Source of the DNA: a virus
DNA: 62,256 nt
Virus record (IMG/VR): IMGVR_UViG_3300035701_000029
Coordinates: 1-62,256 of that record
Reading direction: 5' to 3' (one strand)
Numbering within the stretch: position 1 is the stretch's first letter; every line of letters starts with the position of its first letter. This document shows, piece after piece, positions 55,086 through 61,468 of the stretch. The notes under the pieces are model-generated. The model was not told the origin of the DNA, did no database searches, and saw nothing but the letters and a program-made list of their open reading frames with translations. The position numbers and the translations under genes were made by a program.

Positions 55086-55318
55086 CTGATTTTAATAGTC
55101 AGTTGAATTGGAAGCTTGATGTTGGGGCTAATGTAGAATGTTTCTTTGGAGATACCATGAGCCTTACCATAATCGGTAAAACACTTAACCAATTCATTAT
55201 AAATGTTTGCTTCTGTAATCACTAACTCACCAACATATTGATCTGCGGAGTTAGTAAGGGTAAATGTGTTTTGGTCCATTGTCCCCGAAACCTTTATATG
55301 TCCTTTAAGGTCAATCAT
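55082..55318 (-). CDS. Unknown small protein
   Basis: 78 residues, beta then helix, beginning MIDLKGHIKVSGTMDQNTF. ATG overlaps the upstream zinc protein gene by 8 nt and its end overlaps the AT-hook gene by ATGA. No family recognised. Confidence 0.55.
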   Translation of the reverse strand: MIDLKGHIKVSGTMDQNTFTLTNSADQYVGELVITEANIYNELVKCFTDYGKAHGISKETFYISPNIKLPIQLTIKIR

Positions 55319-55460
55319 CTTCTTCCTCTTCTTCTTCGTCAGCAGTACTTTCTTCTATAAGCCCTTTTTCCGCTCCGCAGATTGGACATCCTTCTTCCCA
55401 TTCGAAAATAAATGGATAGGTGTCTATGTACGAACAAATAGTGCATTGGACTTTTTCCAT
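55311..55460 (-). CDS. Acidic zinc-ribbon microprotein
   Basis: 49 residues, ATG at 55460 after GGAGGGG. CTIC near 7 and CPICG near 25 form the ribbon; the C-terminus is a run of acidic residues. It is missed by usual size cut-offs. Might mimic nucleic acid or bind RNA polymerase. Confidence 0.65.
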   Translation of the reverse strand: MEKVQCTICSYIDTYPFIFEWEEGCPICGAEKGLIEESTADEEEEEEDD

Positions 55461-55480
55461 ACGAGCCCCTCCGCTCTAAA

Positions 55481-55501
55481 GGAAAAGCCCCTTTTTGGGG
55501 C
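55481..55501 (-). terminator. Rho-independent terminator
   Basis: Minus strand GCCCC-AAAAA-GGGGC followed by TTTTCC. It lies after the gene ending at 55531 and before the zinc-ribbon gene, dividing the operon. Confidence 0.75.
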
Positions 55502-55530
55502 ATTGTTAAGTTTTTCGAAAGTTCCAAATT

Positions 55531-55809
55531 TCACTGGTTAAAGTACTCCATAACGTCTCCGGACCTATGTATAAGAACTTGGCCTCCTGACGGAAAGTTC
55601 CCTGATCTAATATATATCTGTATCAACTCTTGCTCATACAGAAGTTTGAAGCGTTCAAGCTCTGACTGTGTGATAAAGATTTGTCTGCGATTGTTGTACT
55701 TGACTGCAAGTTCAGCAATAAACGACAGCACAGACAGCTTAACTTTGATGTTTGTAAACTTGGCTAGTTCCTCGGTAGTAGCATGAGCGAGTTTTCTAAA
55801 CCCCTTCAA
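55531..55809 (-). CDS. Unknown protein
   Basis: 92 residues from TTG 55809, close to AGGAG. Helical (ELAKFTNIKVKLSVLSFIAELA) with a basic centre. Overlaps the preceding gene by 14 nt. Not recognised. Confidence 0.55.
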   Translation of the reverse strand: MKGFRKLAHATTEELAKFTNIKVKLSVLSFIAELAVKYNNRRQIFITQSELERFKLLYEQELIQIYIRSGNFPSGGQVLIHRSGDVMEYFNQ

Positions 55810-56227
55810 AATCTCCTACCTCCCTTGGGAGAGCCTTACCCTTAATTGGAGATGTCATAATATAGTCCAAATAAGTTATTGGGTCCATCGTTAAATTATA
55901 GGCGTACTTAATCTCTCCATGATCGACAAATTTCTGTTCTTGGACATGATAATGGTCGTGGATAAAGCTAGAGTCATAAGGGTAGTGAACTTCTACGTCA
56001 CAAGTCACTTCTCCATCAATCATGGTATAATCAGGATCGTTTTCATACTCAATAGTAACAACACCACCAGAAGTACACATGAACGCAATAACCCCAGCAA
56101 AAAACTCCTTGTAGTACTCCTCGCAGTGGTCTACGTTTTCGCCAGAAGAATTTCTAAATTCATTAATTAAGGAAGAGATGTCTTTACCCAACTCCCTAGA
56201 CCGCTTTAAAAGCTGTTCTTTTGTCAT
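55796..56227 (-). CDS. Unknown acidic protein
   Basis: 143 residues with a GAGGGGG site. N-terminal helix, then beta-rich acidic segment (VTIEYENDPDYTMIDGEVTC, YPYDSSFIHDHYHV). Possibly an inhibitor or DNA mimic; no family match by eye. Confidence 0.6.
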   Translation of the reverse strand: MTKEQLLKRSRELGKDISSLINEFRNSSGENVDHCEEYYKEFFAGVIAFMCTSGGVVTIEYENDPDYTMIDGEVTCDVEVHYPYDSSFIHDHYHVQEQKFVDHGEIKYAYNLTMDPITYLDYIMTSPIKGKALPREVGDFEGV

Positions 56228-56292
56228 GTTCCCCCTCGAACGTGTTGACTGTCTAGCTGTTGACTCTGATATCTCTTATATCCTACACTCCT

Positions 56293-56451
56293 CTACGCAT
56301 CACCGGTGTCTTCTGCTTCCGACAACAATTCATCTACCCGCTTCAAAACCTCTTCTTTATCTAAAATAGCTTCGTTCTCATATTCATAGTTACCAGTCTT
56401 CATCCATTCCAACAAATAGCCTTTAGTTAAACAGCGAATTGCTAAATACAT
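56293..56451 (-). CDS. Small acidic helical protein
   Basis: 52 residues, ATG at 56451 following AGGGGGTGA. MYLAIRCLTKGYLLEWMKTG then an acidic helix. It is the first gene after a terminator and a late-type promoter motif, so it may be separately expressed. Confidence 0.6.
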   Translation of the reverse strand: MYLAIRCLTKGYLLEWMKTGNYEYENEAILDKEEVLKRVDELLSEAEDTGDA

Positions 56452-56470
56452 AGCGTCACCCCCTCTTAGT

Positions 56471-56481
56471 CTTAATACGGT
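56471..56481 (-). promoter_or_regulatory. Putative promoter motif, ACCGTATTAAG
   Basis: The minus strand reads ACCGTATTAAGACTAAGAGG, similar to the ACCGTA(G/T)AAAT motif. It sits between a strong terminator and the ATG at 56451, where a new promoter is expected. Confidence 0.45.
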
Positions 56482-56491
56482 TTAGCCAAAC

Positions 56492-56521
56492 AAAAAAAAG
56501 GAGCCGATTTTACTCGGCTCC
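56492..56521 (-). terminator. Strong rho-independent terminator
   Basis: Minus strand GGAGCCGA-GTAAAA-TCGGCTCC, an 8-bp perfect stem, followed by eight T. It ends the early operon that starts at 59,364. The following 130 bases (56,522-56,654) show no convincing gene on either strand. Confidence 0.85.
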
Positions 56522-56654
56522 CTGTCCCCTCCAACCCTAGCGGTGCGCGCTAGCGATTAGCTTTGAAAATAAAAAAGGGACGAGGGGCTCAGTAAATGCC
56601 CCCCGCCCCACCGAAAGGAGTGAGCAGATGAGATCGCTCACGCTTGAAATACAA

Positions 56655-56777
56655 TTAAACACTTTTCTTCTCAGAGTCAAGAGGAAGTCTTGTTTCTAAT
56701 GTTTTTCTAATGAGTTCAATTTCTTTAGTAGCTGCCTTAAGGATGTTTATTAATTCCCATTCGAAATCTCTACTCAT
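56655..56777 (-). CDS. Small helical protein
   Basis: 40 residues, ATG at 56777 overlapping the preceding stop by 8 nt. MSRDFEWELINILKAATKEIELIRKTL is a single amphipathic helix with a charged tail. Probable but unassigned. Confidence 0.55.
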   Translation of the reverse strand: MSRDFEWELINILKAATKEIELIRKTLETRLPLDSEKKSV

Positions 56778-56985
56778 TGTCTAATCCCAATCCTTTTAAA
56801 TAAGTCTGGCATAGATTGGCTAAAAATCCTACTTCTCTGGGAGTGAGCCAAATCTTTGTGCTATTATACAAGGGGTCGTCCTTATCGAAATATATGCAAA
56901 TATGGGCACTTAAATTCTTATCAAGCTCGAAGGTCAATTCTCCCTTGCCTTTTTCGTCGGTAAGGGCTAGTTGCATTGAACTCAT
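56770..56985 (-). CDS. Unknown small protein
   Basis: 71 residues with AAGGGGA upstream. Beta segments (KGELTFELDKNLSAHICIYF) then a helix (TPREVGFLANLCQTYL). Early-gene context. Not recognised. Confidence 0.55.
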   Translation of the reverse strand: MSSMQLALTDEKGKGELTFELDKNLSAHICIYFDKDDPLYNSTKIWLTPREVGFLANLCQTYLKGLGLDNE

Positions 56986-57056
56986 ACAGTCCCCTTCTTA
57001 AAAATCATCAACGCATACAGTTAATAGATAGAAGATCCCTTAGACCCCAAATTTTT

Positions 57057-57308
57057 TTAAATTAAAGAAGTTGTCCAAAATGGCGGAGCGTCTTCATCGT
57101 TTACTGGTTTAACAAATACAGCATAAAACACAGAATGGCATCTATCACAAGTGAATGGTGAATGTCTGTTGACATCACTAGTTACGTCTTTTTTAGCTTC
57201 GGTTAGATAGAATACTCGCATAGCCATATTTTCCGATCCCTTGCTTTGGGCACTATACAGCTTCCCGCATCTTGGGCAGGGGCAAAGAACTGTATCATAA
57301 ATTCCCAT
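57057..57308 (-). CDS. Zinc-finger protein
   Basis: 83 residues with CPRCG near 11 and CDRC near 54, spaced like a split zinc ribbon. AAAAGGAGG precedes the ATG. Follows the KAS III gene by 11 nt. Likely a small early regulator. Confidence 0.65.
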   Translation of the reverse strand: MGIYDTVLCPCPRCGKLYSAQSKGSENMAMRVFYLTEAKKDVTSDVNRHSPFTCDRCHSVFYAVFVKPVNDEDAPPFWTTSLI

Positions 57309-57319
57309 CTATCCTCCTT

Positions 57320-58231
57320 TTACCATTCCATCACTACGCTTGCAGAAGTCCATCCGGCCCCAACACCAGTAAGTAAGATTTTATCCCCTTCTACAATTCT
57401 CTGTTTGTCAAGAGCATCATTAAGGGCTATTGGAATACAAGCAGAACTTGTATTGGCATACCTATCCATAACAGTGTGAATTTTTTCAAACGGAATGCCC
57501 AAAGCTTTCGCGGCGTCTTTAAGCACTCCAATCCCAGGTTGATGAGGAATGACTAAATCAATATCATCTGCGGTCAAGTTTGCTCTTCTTAGACATTCAG
57601 TAGCACTCGCATAGATATGTTCCACTGCGAGTTGATAAACCCACTTCCCCTTCATGTGCCAAAAGTTATCTTTTTCGATAGTCCAAGCTTCGGCTCCGCT
57701 CCCATCTGATGCCCAATGTGTTGCTAGAATACCTCTACCATTAGATAAGACAACTGCTCCTGCTCCATCACCGAAGAAAACGCAGTTCCTATCTCCCCAA
57801 TCGGTATATTTAGATAGTGTATCTGCTCCGACCACTAAAATATTCCTATACCGTTTGCTCTCCATCATCTCACAAGAAGCGACTAGGGCATAGATAAAAC
57901 TAGCACACACCGCAGTCATATCAAACGCTGGTGGTCCGTTAAGCCCCAATGCGTCTTGAATGTAACAAGCTGTTGCAGGAGCACGTTTATCTGGGGTTGT
58001 CGTTCCAACAATAATTAAATCAATTTCGGTAGCCTTTGCTTCTATGATCGCTTTTGCCGCTGCGTTAAGAGCAAGGCTTCGAGTAGTTTCTTCCACACAA
58101 ATATGACGAGACTTGATGTTTAAAGTCTTCGCCGCCCAAGGAGGGTCAACATAGTGACCCAATTCTTTCAATTGCTCGTTAGAAACACTCCAAGCGGGGA
58201 CACACATCCCAACTCCCATGATTTTAGGCAT
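57320..58231 (-). CDS. Beta-ketoacyl-ACP synthase III-like enzyme
   Basis: 303-residue thiolase-fold enzyme with the full triad: Cys109 (TAVCASF), His230 (IPHQPG) and Asn260 (RYANTSSA). The C-terminal GVGAGWTSASVVMEW ending is canonical. KAS III condenses acyl-CoA with malonyl-ACP at the start of fatty acid synthesis; some relatives make other acyl products. It is rare in phages. Possibly acquired from a host to alter lipid synthesis. It begins right after the upstream stop (TAAATG). Confidence 0.9.
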   Translation of the reverse strand: MPKIMGVGMCVPAWSVSNEQLKELGHYVDPPWAAKTLNIKSRHICVEETTRSLALNAAAKAIIEAKATEIDLIIVGTTTPDKRAPATACYIQDALGLNGPPAFDMTAVCASFIYALVASCEMMESKRYRNILVVGADTLSKYTDWGDRNCVFFGDGAGAVVLSNGRGILATHWASDGSGAEAWTIEKDNFWHMKGKWVYQLAVEHIYASATECLRRANLTADDIDLVIPHQPGIGVLKDAAKALGIPFEKIHTVMDRYANTSSACIPIALNDALDKQRIVEGDKILLTGVGAGWTSASVVMEW

Positions 58232-58534
58232 TTACCACCATAAGTCTCTCCAATACTCACTAAAGGCTTTTATCCCCTTATCGTATCTTTTATGGTCTGC
58301 GGTATCCATTAACTCTTCGTTGGCAACTCTTTCCATAGCGAAAATGATGTCGTCAATCTTTTCATCCCACTTATCCGATGTTAGGCTAGGAGGATACCCG
58401 CAGTTCACCTCTTTGAATCGCTTAAGTCGCGGCAACAGCCACTTAGCTAAGTGTGCATCGAGACACCACGTCTCGGAGTCATCCCATCCACGAGTGAGCC
58501 GTTGCCAAAAGAACTTAACGCTTCTTATTAACAC
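58232..58534 (-). CDS. Conserved phage protein, DDxETWxLD type
   Basis: From GTG 58534 (GGGAGG upstream), 100 residues. Contains RGWDDSETWCLDAHLAKWLLPRL near 15-37 and WDEKIDDIIFAMERV near 70, a pattern I recognise in uncharacterised proteins of many phages. Function unknown. Confidence 0.7.
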   Translation of the reverse strand: MLIRSVKFFWQRLTRGWDDSETWCLDAHLAKWLLPRLKRFKEVNCGYPPSLTSDKWDEKIDDIIFAMERVANEELMDTADHKRYDKGIKAFSEYWRDLWW

Positions 58535-58736
58535 CGAACCTCCCAAGCCTAAATTCAATGTCAGCTAATAAACATTCTAGTCCGCAAGTACACCTCCCAC
58601 AGCCACAAACCAGAGAATCTCTAGAATGACAATATCTATTGTGCTCTAAATATTCTCTGGCTTTGCTGAGGAGAAGTCTTAGTTCGTTCTCGTTCTTACT
58701 CACGCTCTCAATAAGTGTACTTTCCTTTGCTCCCAT
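58515..58736 (-). CDS. Small cysteine-rich protein
   Basis: 73 residues. Helical N-terminus followed by a CGCGRCTCGLEC cluster near 44-55 and a basic end. A zinc or metal-binding early protein. Overlaps VWA gene end by 29 nt and next start by 20 nt. Confidence 0.6.
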   Translation of the reverse strand: MGAKESTLIESVSKNENELRLLLSKAREYLEHNRYCHSRDSLVCGCGRCTCGLECLLADIEFRLGRFGVNKKR

Positions 58737-59364
58737 TGATAAATCCAGGAGCGCTAGTAGAAATTATTCCGGCTTGGTAAACAGCACTAACCGCAAACTC
58801 TCCAGTCCCCCTATAAGTAGAAACAGAATTATCCACAGCTTCCCATAGTCTTGTCGTATGAATAGGGCTAGCAATATATCCAAAGCTATGTCGAATGCCA
58901 ATCATTGAGCCTTCTTTGATCGCATCCTGATTCGCGCCAAGATATACAAACTCCCACTTCAAGTCTTCAGCAGACTCATTAACCAAATCTAAAATTTGCT
59001 TCTTGGTGAATTTTCTAGAAGCGTTCTCTTCTCCATCAGTGATAATGACAAACACCACTTGGTCGATCTTCCTACGTTGTTTCAACAGACGATGTTTCGT
59101 TTTTCCGATGGTATCTCCAATAGCGTCTAAAAGCGGAGTGCCCCCTCTGGGCTCTAAAACTAAAGCAGGCACGCTCTTCACCGATAGCCCCTCATACACA
59201 GTATCAATTCCAACAGAATCGAATTGAACTAGTGTTAGACTGGCTCTCCCCGGCAATTTCTTCTGTCCTCGGACGAAAGTATTAAACCCCCCAATAGTGT
59301 CTTTCTTCACACCCTCCATAGACCCTGACCGATCAAGGAGGACGACAATCTCAGTGTTTTTCAT
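58708..59364 (-). CDS. von Willebrand factor A domain protein
   Basis: The ATG at 59364 with GAGAGGAG upstream gives 218 residues. The MIDAS site is complete: DRSGS at 11-15, Thr76 (RGGTPLLD) and Asp110 (ITDGEEN). It is cytoplasmic (no signal peptide). Phage and bacterial VWA proteins in this form often act with AAA ATPases or tellurite/stress proteins. It is the first gene of the main minus-strand transcription unit. Confidence 0.85.
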   Translation of the reverse strand: MKNTEIVVLLDRSGSMEGVKKDTIGGFNTFVRGQKKLPGRASLTLVQFDSVGIDTVYEGLSVKSVPALVLEPRGGTPLLDAIGDTIGKTKHRLLKQRRKIDQVVFVIITDGEENASRKFTKKQILDLVNESAEDLKWEFVYLGANQDAIKEGSMIGIRHSFGYIASPIHTTRLWEAVDNSVSTYRGTGEFAVSAVYQAGIISTSAPGFINGSKGKYTY

Positions 59365-59376
59365 GGTTTCTCCTCT

Positions 59377-59398
59377 CATTGAAGAATATTCTTCAATG
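59377..59398. promoter_or_regulatory. 22-bp perfect palindrome, probable operator
   Basis: Two perfect 11-bp half-sites (CATTGAAGAAT and its complement) with no spacer lie between the -10 box (59419-59424) and the VWA start codon. Likely a repressor dimer site or a strong hairpin in the 5' untranslated RNA. Confidence 0.75.
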
Positions 59399-59418
59399 GC
59401 TCTGTTAGAGCTTATTAC

Positions 59419-59447
59419 ATTATACGGCAAGGAGGAGCATTTTGTAA
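59419..59447 (-). promoter_or_regulatory. Consensus sigma-70 promoter for the minus-strand early operon
   Basis: TTACAA (59447-59442), a 17-bp spacer and TATAAT (59424-59419) on the minus strand. The start point should fall near 59412, about 48 nt before the VWA ATG. The overlapping palindrome just downstream suggests repression. Confidence 0.8.
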
Positions 59448-59672
59448 GATTTCCGTGCATGAATCACCTAGACGTTACCTTTTCTAGCTCCTGGGAAAAA
59501 TTTACCCAAGTAGGGTTAAATCCTAGACCCGAAATTGGGGATGACTAAGACACTCTCTACTGACTCGTTCGCTAACTCATTGTCTAGCAATAACGTAGTA
59601 TCTATTGTTCTAGAAATCTGTTGAGAGAAGCTGAGCTTTTCGCTCTGCTGAAGCTGAAAGTAGCTGTGAGCT

Positions 59673-59682
59673 TTACGAATAC
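59673..59682 (+). repeat. TTACGAATAC motif, copy 1
   Basis: One of four exact 10-bp copies within 2 kb. Here TCTATACT follows at once, which may act as a -10 box. Lies inside the GG/CC-free island. Confidence 0.6.
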
Positions 59683-59685
59683 TCT

Positions 59686-59745
59686 ATACTGCACATATGA
59701 GCAGATTGAAAGTAGTTTCTCAAGCAATACTGCACATTTGAACAG
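59686..59745 (+). repeat. Imperfect 19-bp direct repeats
   Basis: ATACTGCACATATGAGCAG (59686-59704) and ATACTGCACATTTGAACAG (59727-59745) match at 17 of 19 bases with a 41-bp period. Tandem sites like this may bind a regulator or replication factor. They lie upstream of the plus-strand promoter. Confidence 0.75.
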
Positions 59746-59760
59746 TATGCGAAAAAGCTG

Positions 59761-59789
59761 TTGACTCATGTGCTTCTGTTGTCGATAAT
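59761..59789 (+). promoter_or_regulatory. Sigma-70 promoter inside the GG/CC-free island
   Basis: TTGACT (59761-59766), 17-bp spacer, GATAAT (59784-59789). It obeys the no-GG/CC rule. The start point should lie near 59796, about 78 nt before the ATG at 59874. Confidence 0.7.
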
Positions 59790-59873
59790 GAGAGCAGAAG
59801 CAGAGAAGAGCAAGACGATAATGCACTCACTCATCTTGCTCACAATTCGAGAGTGCAGAGAAGAGCAAAGCAA

Positions 59874-60428
59874 ATGTCAAAGAAGCAAGCTGTAGAAGAG
59901 AAGCAAGTCGAACGCAAGAGCGTTTCGACGAAAGAGAATGCAGACGTTAGCAGATTAACTGCTTTCGTCGATTCTCTGAGCAGTGTCAAGTCTGCTGCTG
60001 CTGCTGTTGAGCAGTGCAGCAGTGAGCAAGAGATGTATCTGCTTGCTCTCGCAATAGTGCGAGAGAAATTGAGTGAGCGTTTTACATTCACTCAATTCGC
60101 TTCTGCTGTTAACGAAAGCGAAAAATGCAAAAAGCTTTCACTCACTGCTTATCTGTACAAGCAGAGAAAAGCAGCGAACGTGCTTTCGCTTCGTGAAAGC
60201 ACTCACTCTATCTGTGCAGACAGAGTCTTGCACAGAGAGAGAGTCGCACAGATTCACAAGTCTGCAAAGACTAGTAACAGCTTTTCAACAGTGCATGTCG
60301 CTTCTGCTTTGCTTGACAGAGCAAAGCACGAAACAGACAATCAAGCAAGAGCAAGAGAAGTGTTTCACTCACTCAACAGTAATGCGATTAGCTTGCTTGA
60401 ATCTATCGTCAAGATAGTGAGCAAGTAA
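59874..60428 (+). CDS. Unknown protein without Gly, Pro or Trp
   Basis: 184 residues from ATG 59874; a GTG at 59853 would add seven residues. The leader reads AGAGAAGAGCAAAGCAA, a GA-rich ribosome site without GG. The protein is rich in Lys, Gln, Glu, Ser, Ala and Leu, predicted almost wholly helical, basic at the N-terminus, with a coiled-coil-like start. No glycine, proline or tryptophan is present because their codons need GG or CC. No known family. Four cysteines are scattered through it. Confidence 0.75.
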   Translation: MSKKQAVEEKQVERKSVSTKENADVSRLTAFVDSLSSVKSAAAAVEQCSSEQEMYLLALAIVREKLSERFTFTQFASAVNESEKCKKLSLTAYLYKQRKAANVLSLRESTHSICADRVLHRERVAQIHKSAKTSNSFSTVHVASALLDRAKHETDNQARAREVFHSLNSNAISLLESIVKIVSK

Positions 60429-60436
60429 TTCAACAG

Positions 60437-60469
60437 AGAGAGAGCAGCAGAAATGTTGCTCTCTCTTTT
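60437..60469 (+). terminator. Rho-independent terminator without GG or CC
   Basis: AGAGAGAGCAGCA-GAAA-TGTTGCTCTCTCT forms a 13-bp stem with one G-U pair, a GAAA tetraloop, and a following TTT. It lies 9 nt after the stop codon. The stem is built from alternating bases only. Confidence 0.8.
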
Positions 60470-60498
60470 CTAATCACTCAATTGAAAGAGAGAAGCAA

Positions 60499-60699
60499 AT
60501 GACAGACAGAGAAGCGACAATTGAAGCTCTTGACAGAGCAATCAACAGAAATGACAGAGAAGCAGTGTATCAGCTTGTGCAATTGCTCAACAGACAGACA
60601 GAGCAAGAGCTAAGAGAGAAAGACAGATTCACGAATATCATACTCTTTGCTTGTGCTTGCGAATTAGCTGCTTGTCTGCTGCTTGTGCTATTCGCATAA
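60499..60699 (+). CDS. Small tail-anchored membrane protein without Gly, Pro or Trp
   Basis: 66 residues. GAAAGAGAGAAGCAA precedes the ATG, a GA-rich site matching the upstream gene's leader. Residues 1-45 are charged and helical (DREATIEALDRAINRNDREAVY); residues 46-65 form one hydrophobic helix (IILFACACELAACLLLVLF) at the C-terminus. It could anchor to the inner membrane. No known family. Confidence 0.75.
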   Translation: MTDREATIEALDRAINRNDREAVYQLVQLLNRQTEQELREKDRFTNIILFACACELAACLLLVLFA

Positions 60700-60702
60700 G
60701 AG

Positions 60703-60720
60703 AGCACTCGAAAGAGTGCT
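60703..60720 (+). terminator. GAAA-loop hairpin after the small membrane gene
   Basis: AGCACTC-GAAA-GAGTGCT is a 7-bp perfect stem with a GAAA loop, three bases after the stop codon. The U tract is weak (TTGAG), so it is a likely partial terminator or RNA-stability hairpin. Confidence 0.6.
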
Positions 60721-60792
60721 TGAGTAGAAAGCCTGAACCTGACCTTAATGTGATGACTGTACATCGACAGCCACATCCAGACCAGAACAAGC

Positions 60793-60802
60793 TTACGAAT
60801 AC
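60793..60802 (+). repeat. TTACGAATAC motif, copy 2
   Basis: Exact copy, followed by TCATGCC. It is 89 bp from copy 3. Confidence 0.6.
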
Positions 60803-60881
60803 TCATGCCTTACCGCTCTTATAAAGAAGTCTCCTGATCCATCATCTTATAGTCTTGTTACTCTTGTCTGGCTATGTCTTA

Positions 60882-60891
60882 TTACGAATAC
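60882..60891 (+). repeat. TTACGAATAC motif, copy 3
   Basis: Exact copy, followed by CTATTAAGC. Orientation agrees with all other copies. Confidence 0.6.
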
Positions 60892-61033
60892 CTATTAAGC
60901 TTGGGGTTTTGTTCTGGTGTGCTAATCTGAGCCTGAGCCCATAGAGTAAGAATGCATTGTATAGAGAGTACTGTGTGTTGGTAGTTTCGCCGAAACCGCT
61001 GTTAAACAATAACCTGTAGTGTTCGGAGGTAGT

Positions 61034-61312
61034 ATGTTGGAAATGGCAATCTGTGCGGATTGTGGTAGATCATGTCGTCTTGATATGATGACCACTCGTC
61101 TTTCACCACTCACTGATGACCCTACTAATGAAGCCTTAGCAGTCAGGCAGTTTGTGTGCGACTCCTGTGCTGACTGGTTTCATCACTTCGGCAACAGTAA
61201 GAGGGGTGAGTGTCACAAGTGTGGAGATAGTATGTGGAAGAAGCATGCGGTTCATGTAGCGGACGATGCATGGGGCTCGTTCGTATGCGGTCTGTGTAAG
61301 GAGGTAGTATGA
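61034..61312 (+). CDS. Zinc-binding early protein
   Basis: 92 residues from ATG 61034 with GGAGGT three bases upstream; a later in-frame ATG at 61043 is possible and has better spacing. Four CxxC-type pairs (CADC, CDSC, CHKC, CGLC) suggest two zinc ribbons. It is coupled by ATGA overlap to the next gene. Likely an early regulator. Confidence 0.75.
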   Translation: MLEMAICADCGRSCRLDMMTTRLSPLTDDPTNEALAVRQFVCDSCADWFHHFGNSKRGECHKCGDSMWKKHAVHVADDAWGSFVCGLCKEVV

Positions 61313-61467
61313 CGTGCGACAAATGCGGTGGGCCTCTAGATGAACAGAGCCACACGTTCATCGAGGACAATGTGCTCTACACCTCAGAAGTCAATATATG
61401 CCGGAAGTGTATCGACGGCATAGATCGGCTTATCAAATCAATCTTCAGCCAACAGAAAGGAGGTTAA
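61309..61467 (+). CDS. Zinc-ribbon microprotein
   Basis: 52 residues beginning MTCDKCGGPLDEQSHTF, with a second CRKC near 32. The start is an ATGA overlap and GGAGGTAGT lies upstream. It is followed by another AAGGAGG site. Probable DNA- or protein-binding early factor. Confidence 0.75.
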   Translation: MTCDKCGGPLDEQSHTFIEDNVLYTSEVNICRKCIDGIDRLIKSIFSQQKGG

Positions 61468-61468
61468 T

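Larger units (their letters stand above)
59541..60731. other. GG/CC-free island, 1191 bp
   Basis: I read every base and boundary in this stretch: neither GG nor CC occurs once. The last G run before it is GGGG at 59537-59540, the first CC after it is at 60732-60733. G and C are abundant singly, and GC, CG, AA and TT occur, so the constraint is specific. A random sequence of similar composition would hold roughly a hundred such pairs. It spans a promoter, two genes, spacers and terminators, so the constraint acts on DNA (or RNA), not on one protein. Confidence 0.98.
60722..61033 (+). other. Intergenic spacer with repeated motifs
   Basis: About 310 bases without a convincing gene on either strand. 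It holds two TTACGAATAC motifs and repeated GCCTGAACCTGACC-like words at 60731-60744, with a variant at 60927-60940. A third matching word lies at 61570-61584. No tRNA or obvious CRISPR element was seen. It may contain a regulatory or replication region. Confidence 0.7.

Noticed and set aside
55339-55527. 62-codon minus frame with basic composition
   Set aside because: It crosses a terminator hairpin and overlaps the clear zinc-ribbon frame at 55311-55460, which has a strong ribosome site.
56632-56700. A 23-codon plus-strand frame after AAAGGAG
   Set aside because: It lies antisense to the end of a likely minus-strand gene and has no other support.
59840-60091. Minus-strand and alternate plus frames inside the GG/CC-free island
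   Set aside because: They overlap the main plus frame, lack ribosome sites and follow from low stop density. The main frame has a promoter, a leader and a terminator.
60722-61033. tRNA gene in the right-end spacer
   Set aside because: No cloverleaf, CCA end or T-loop consensus could be found by eye on either strand.
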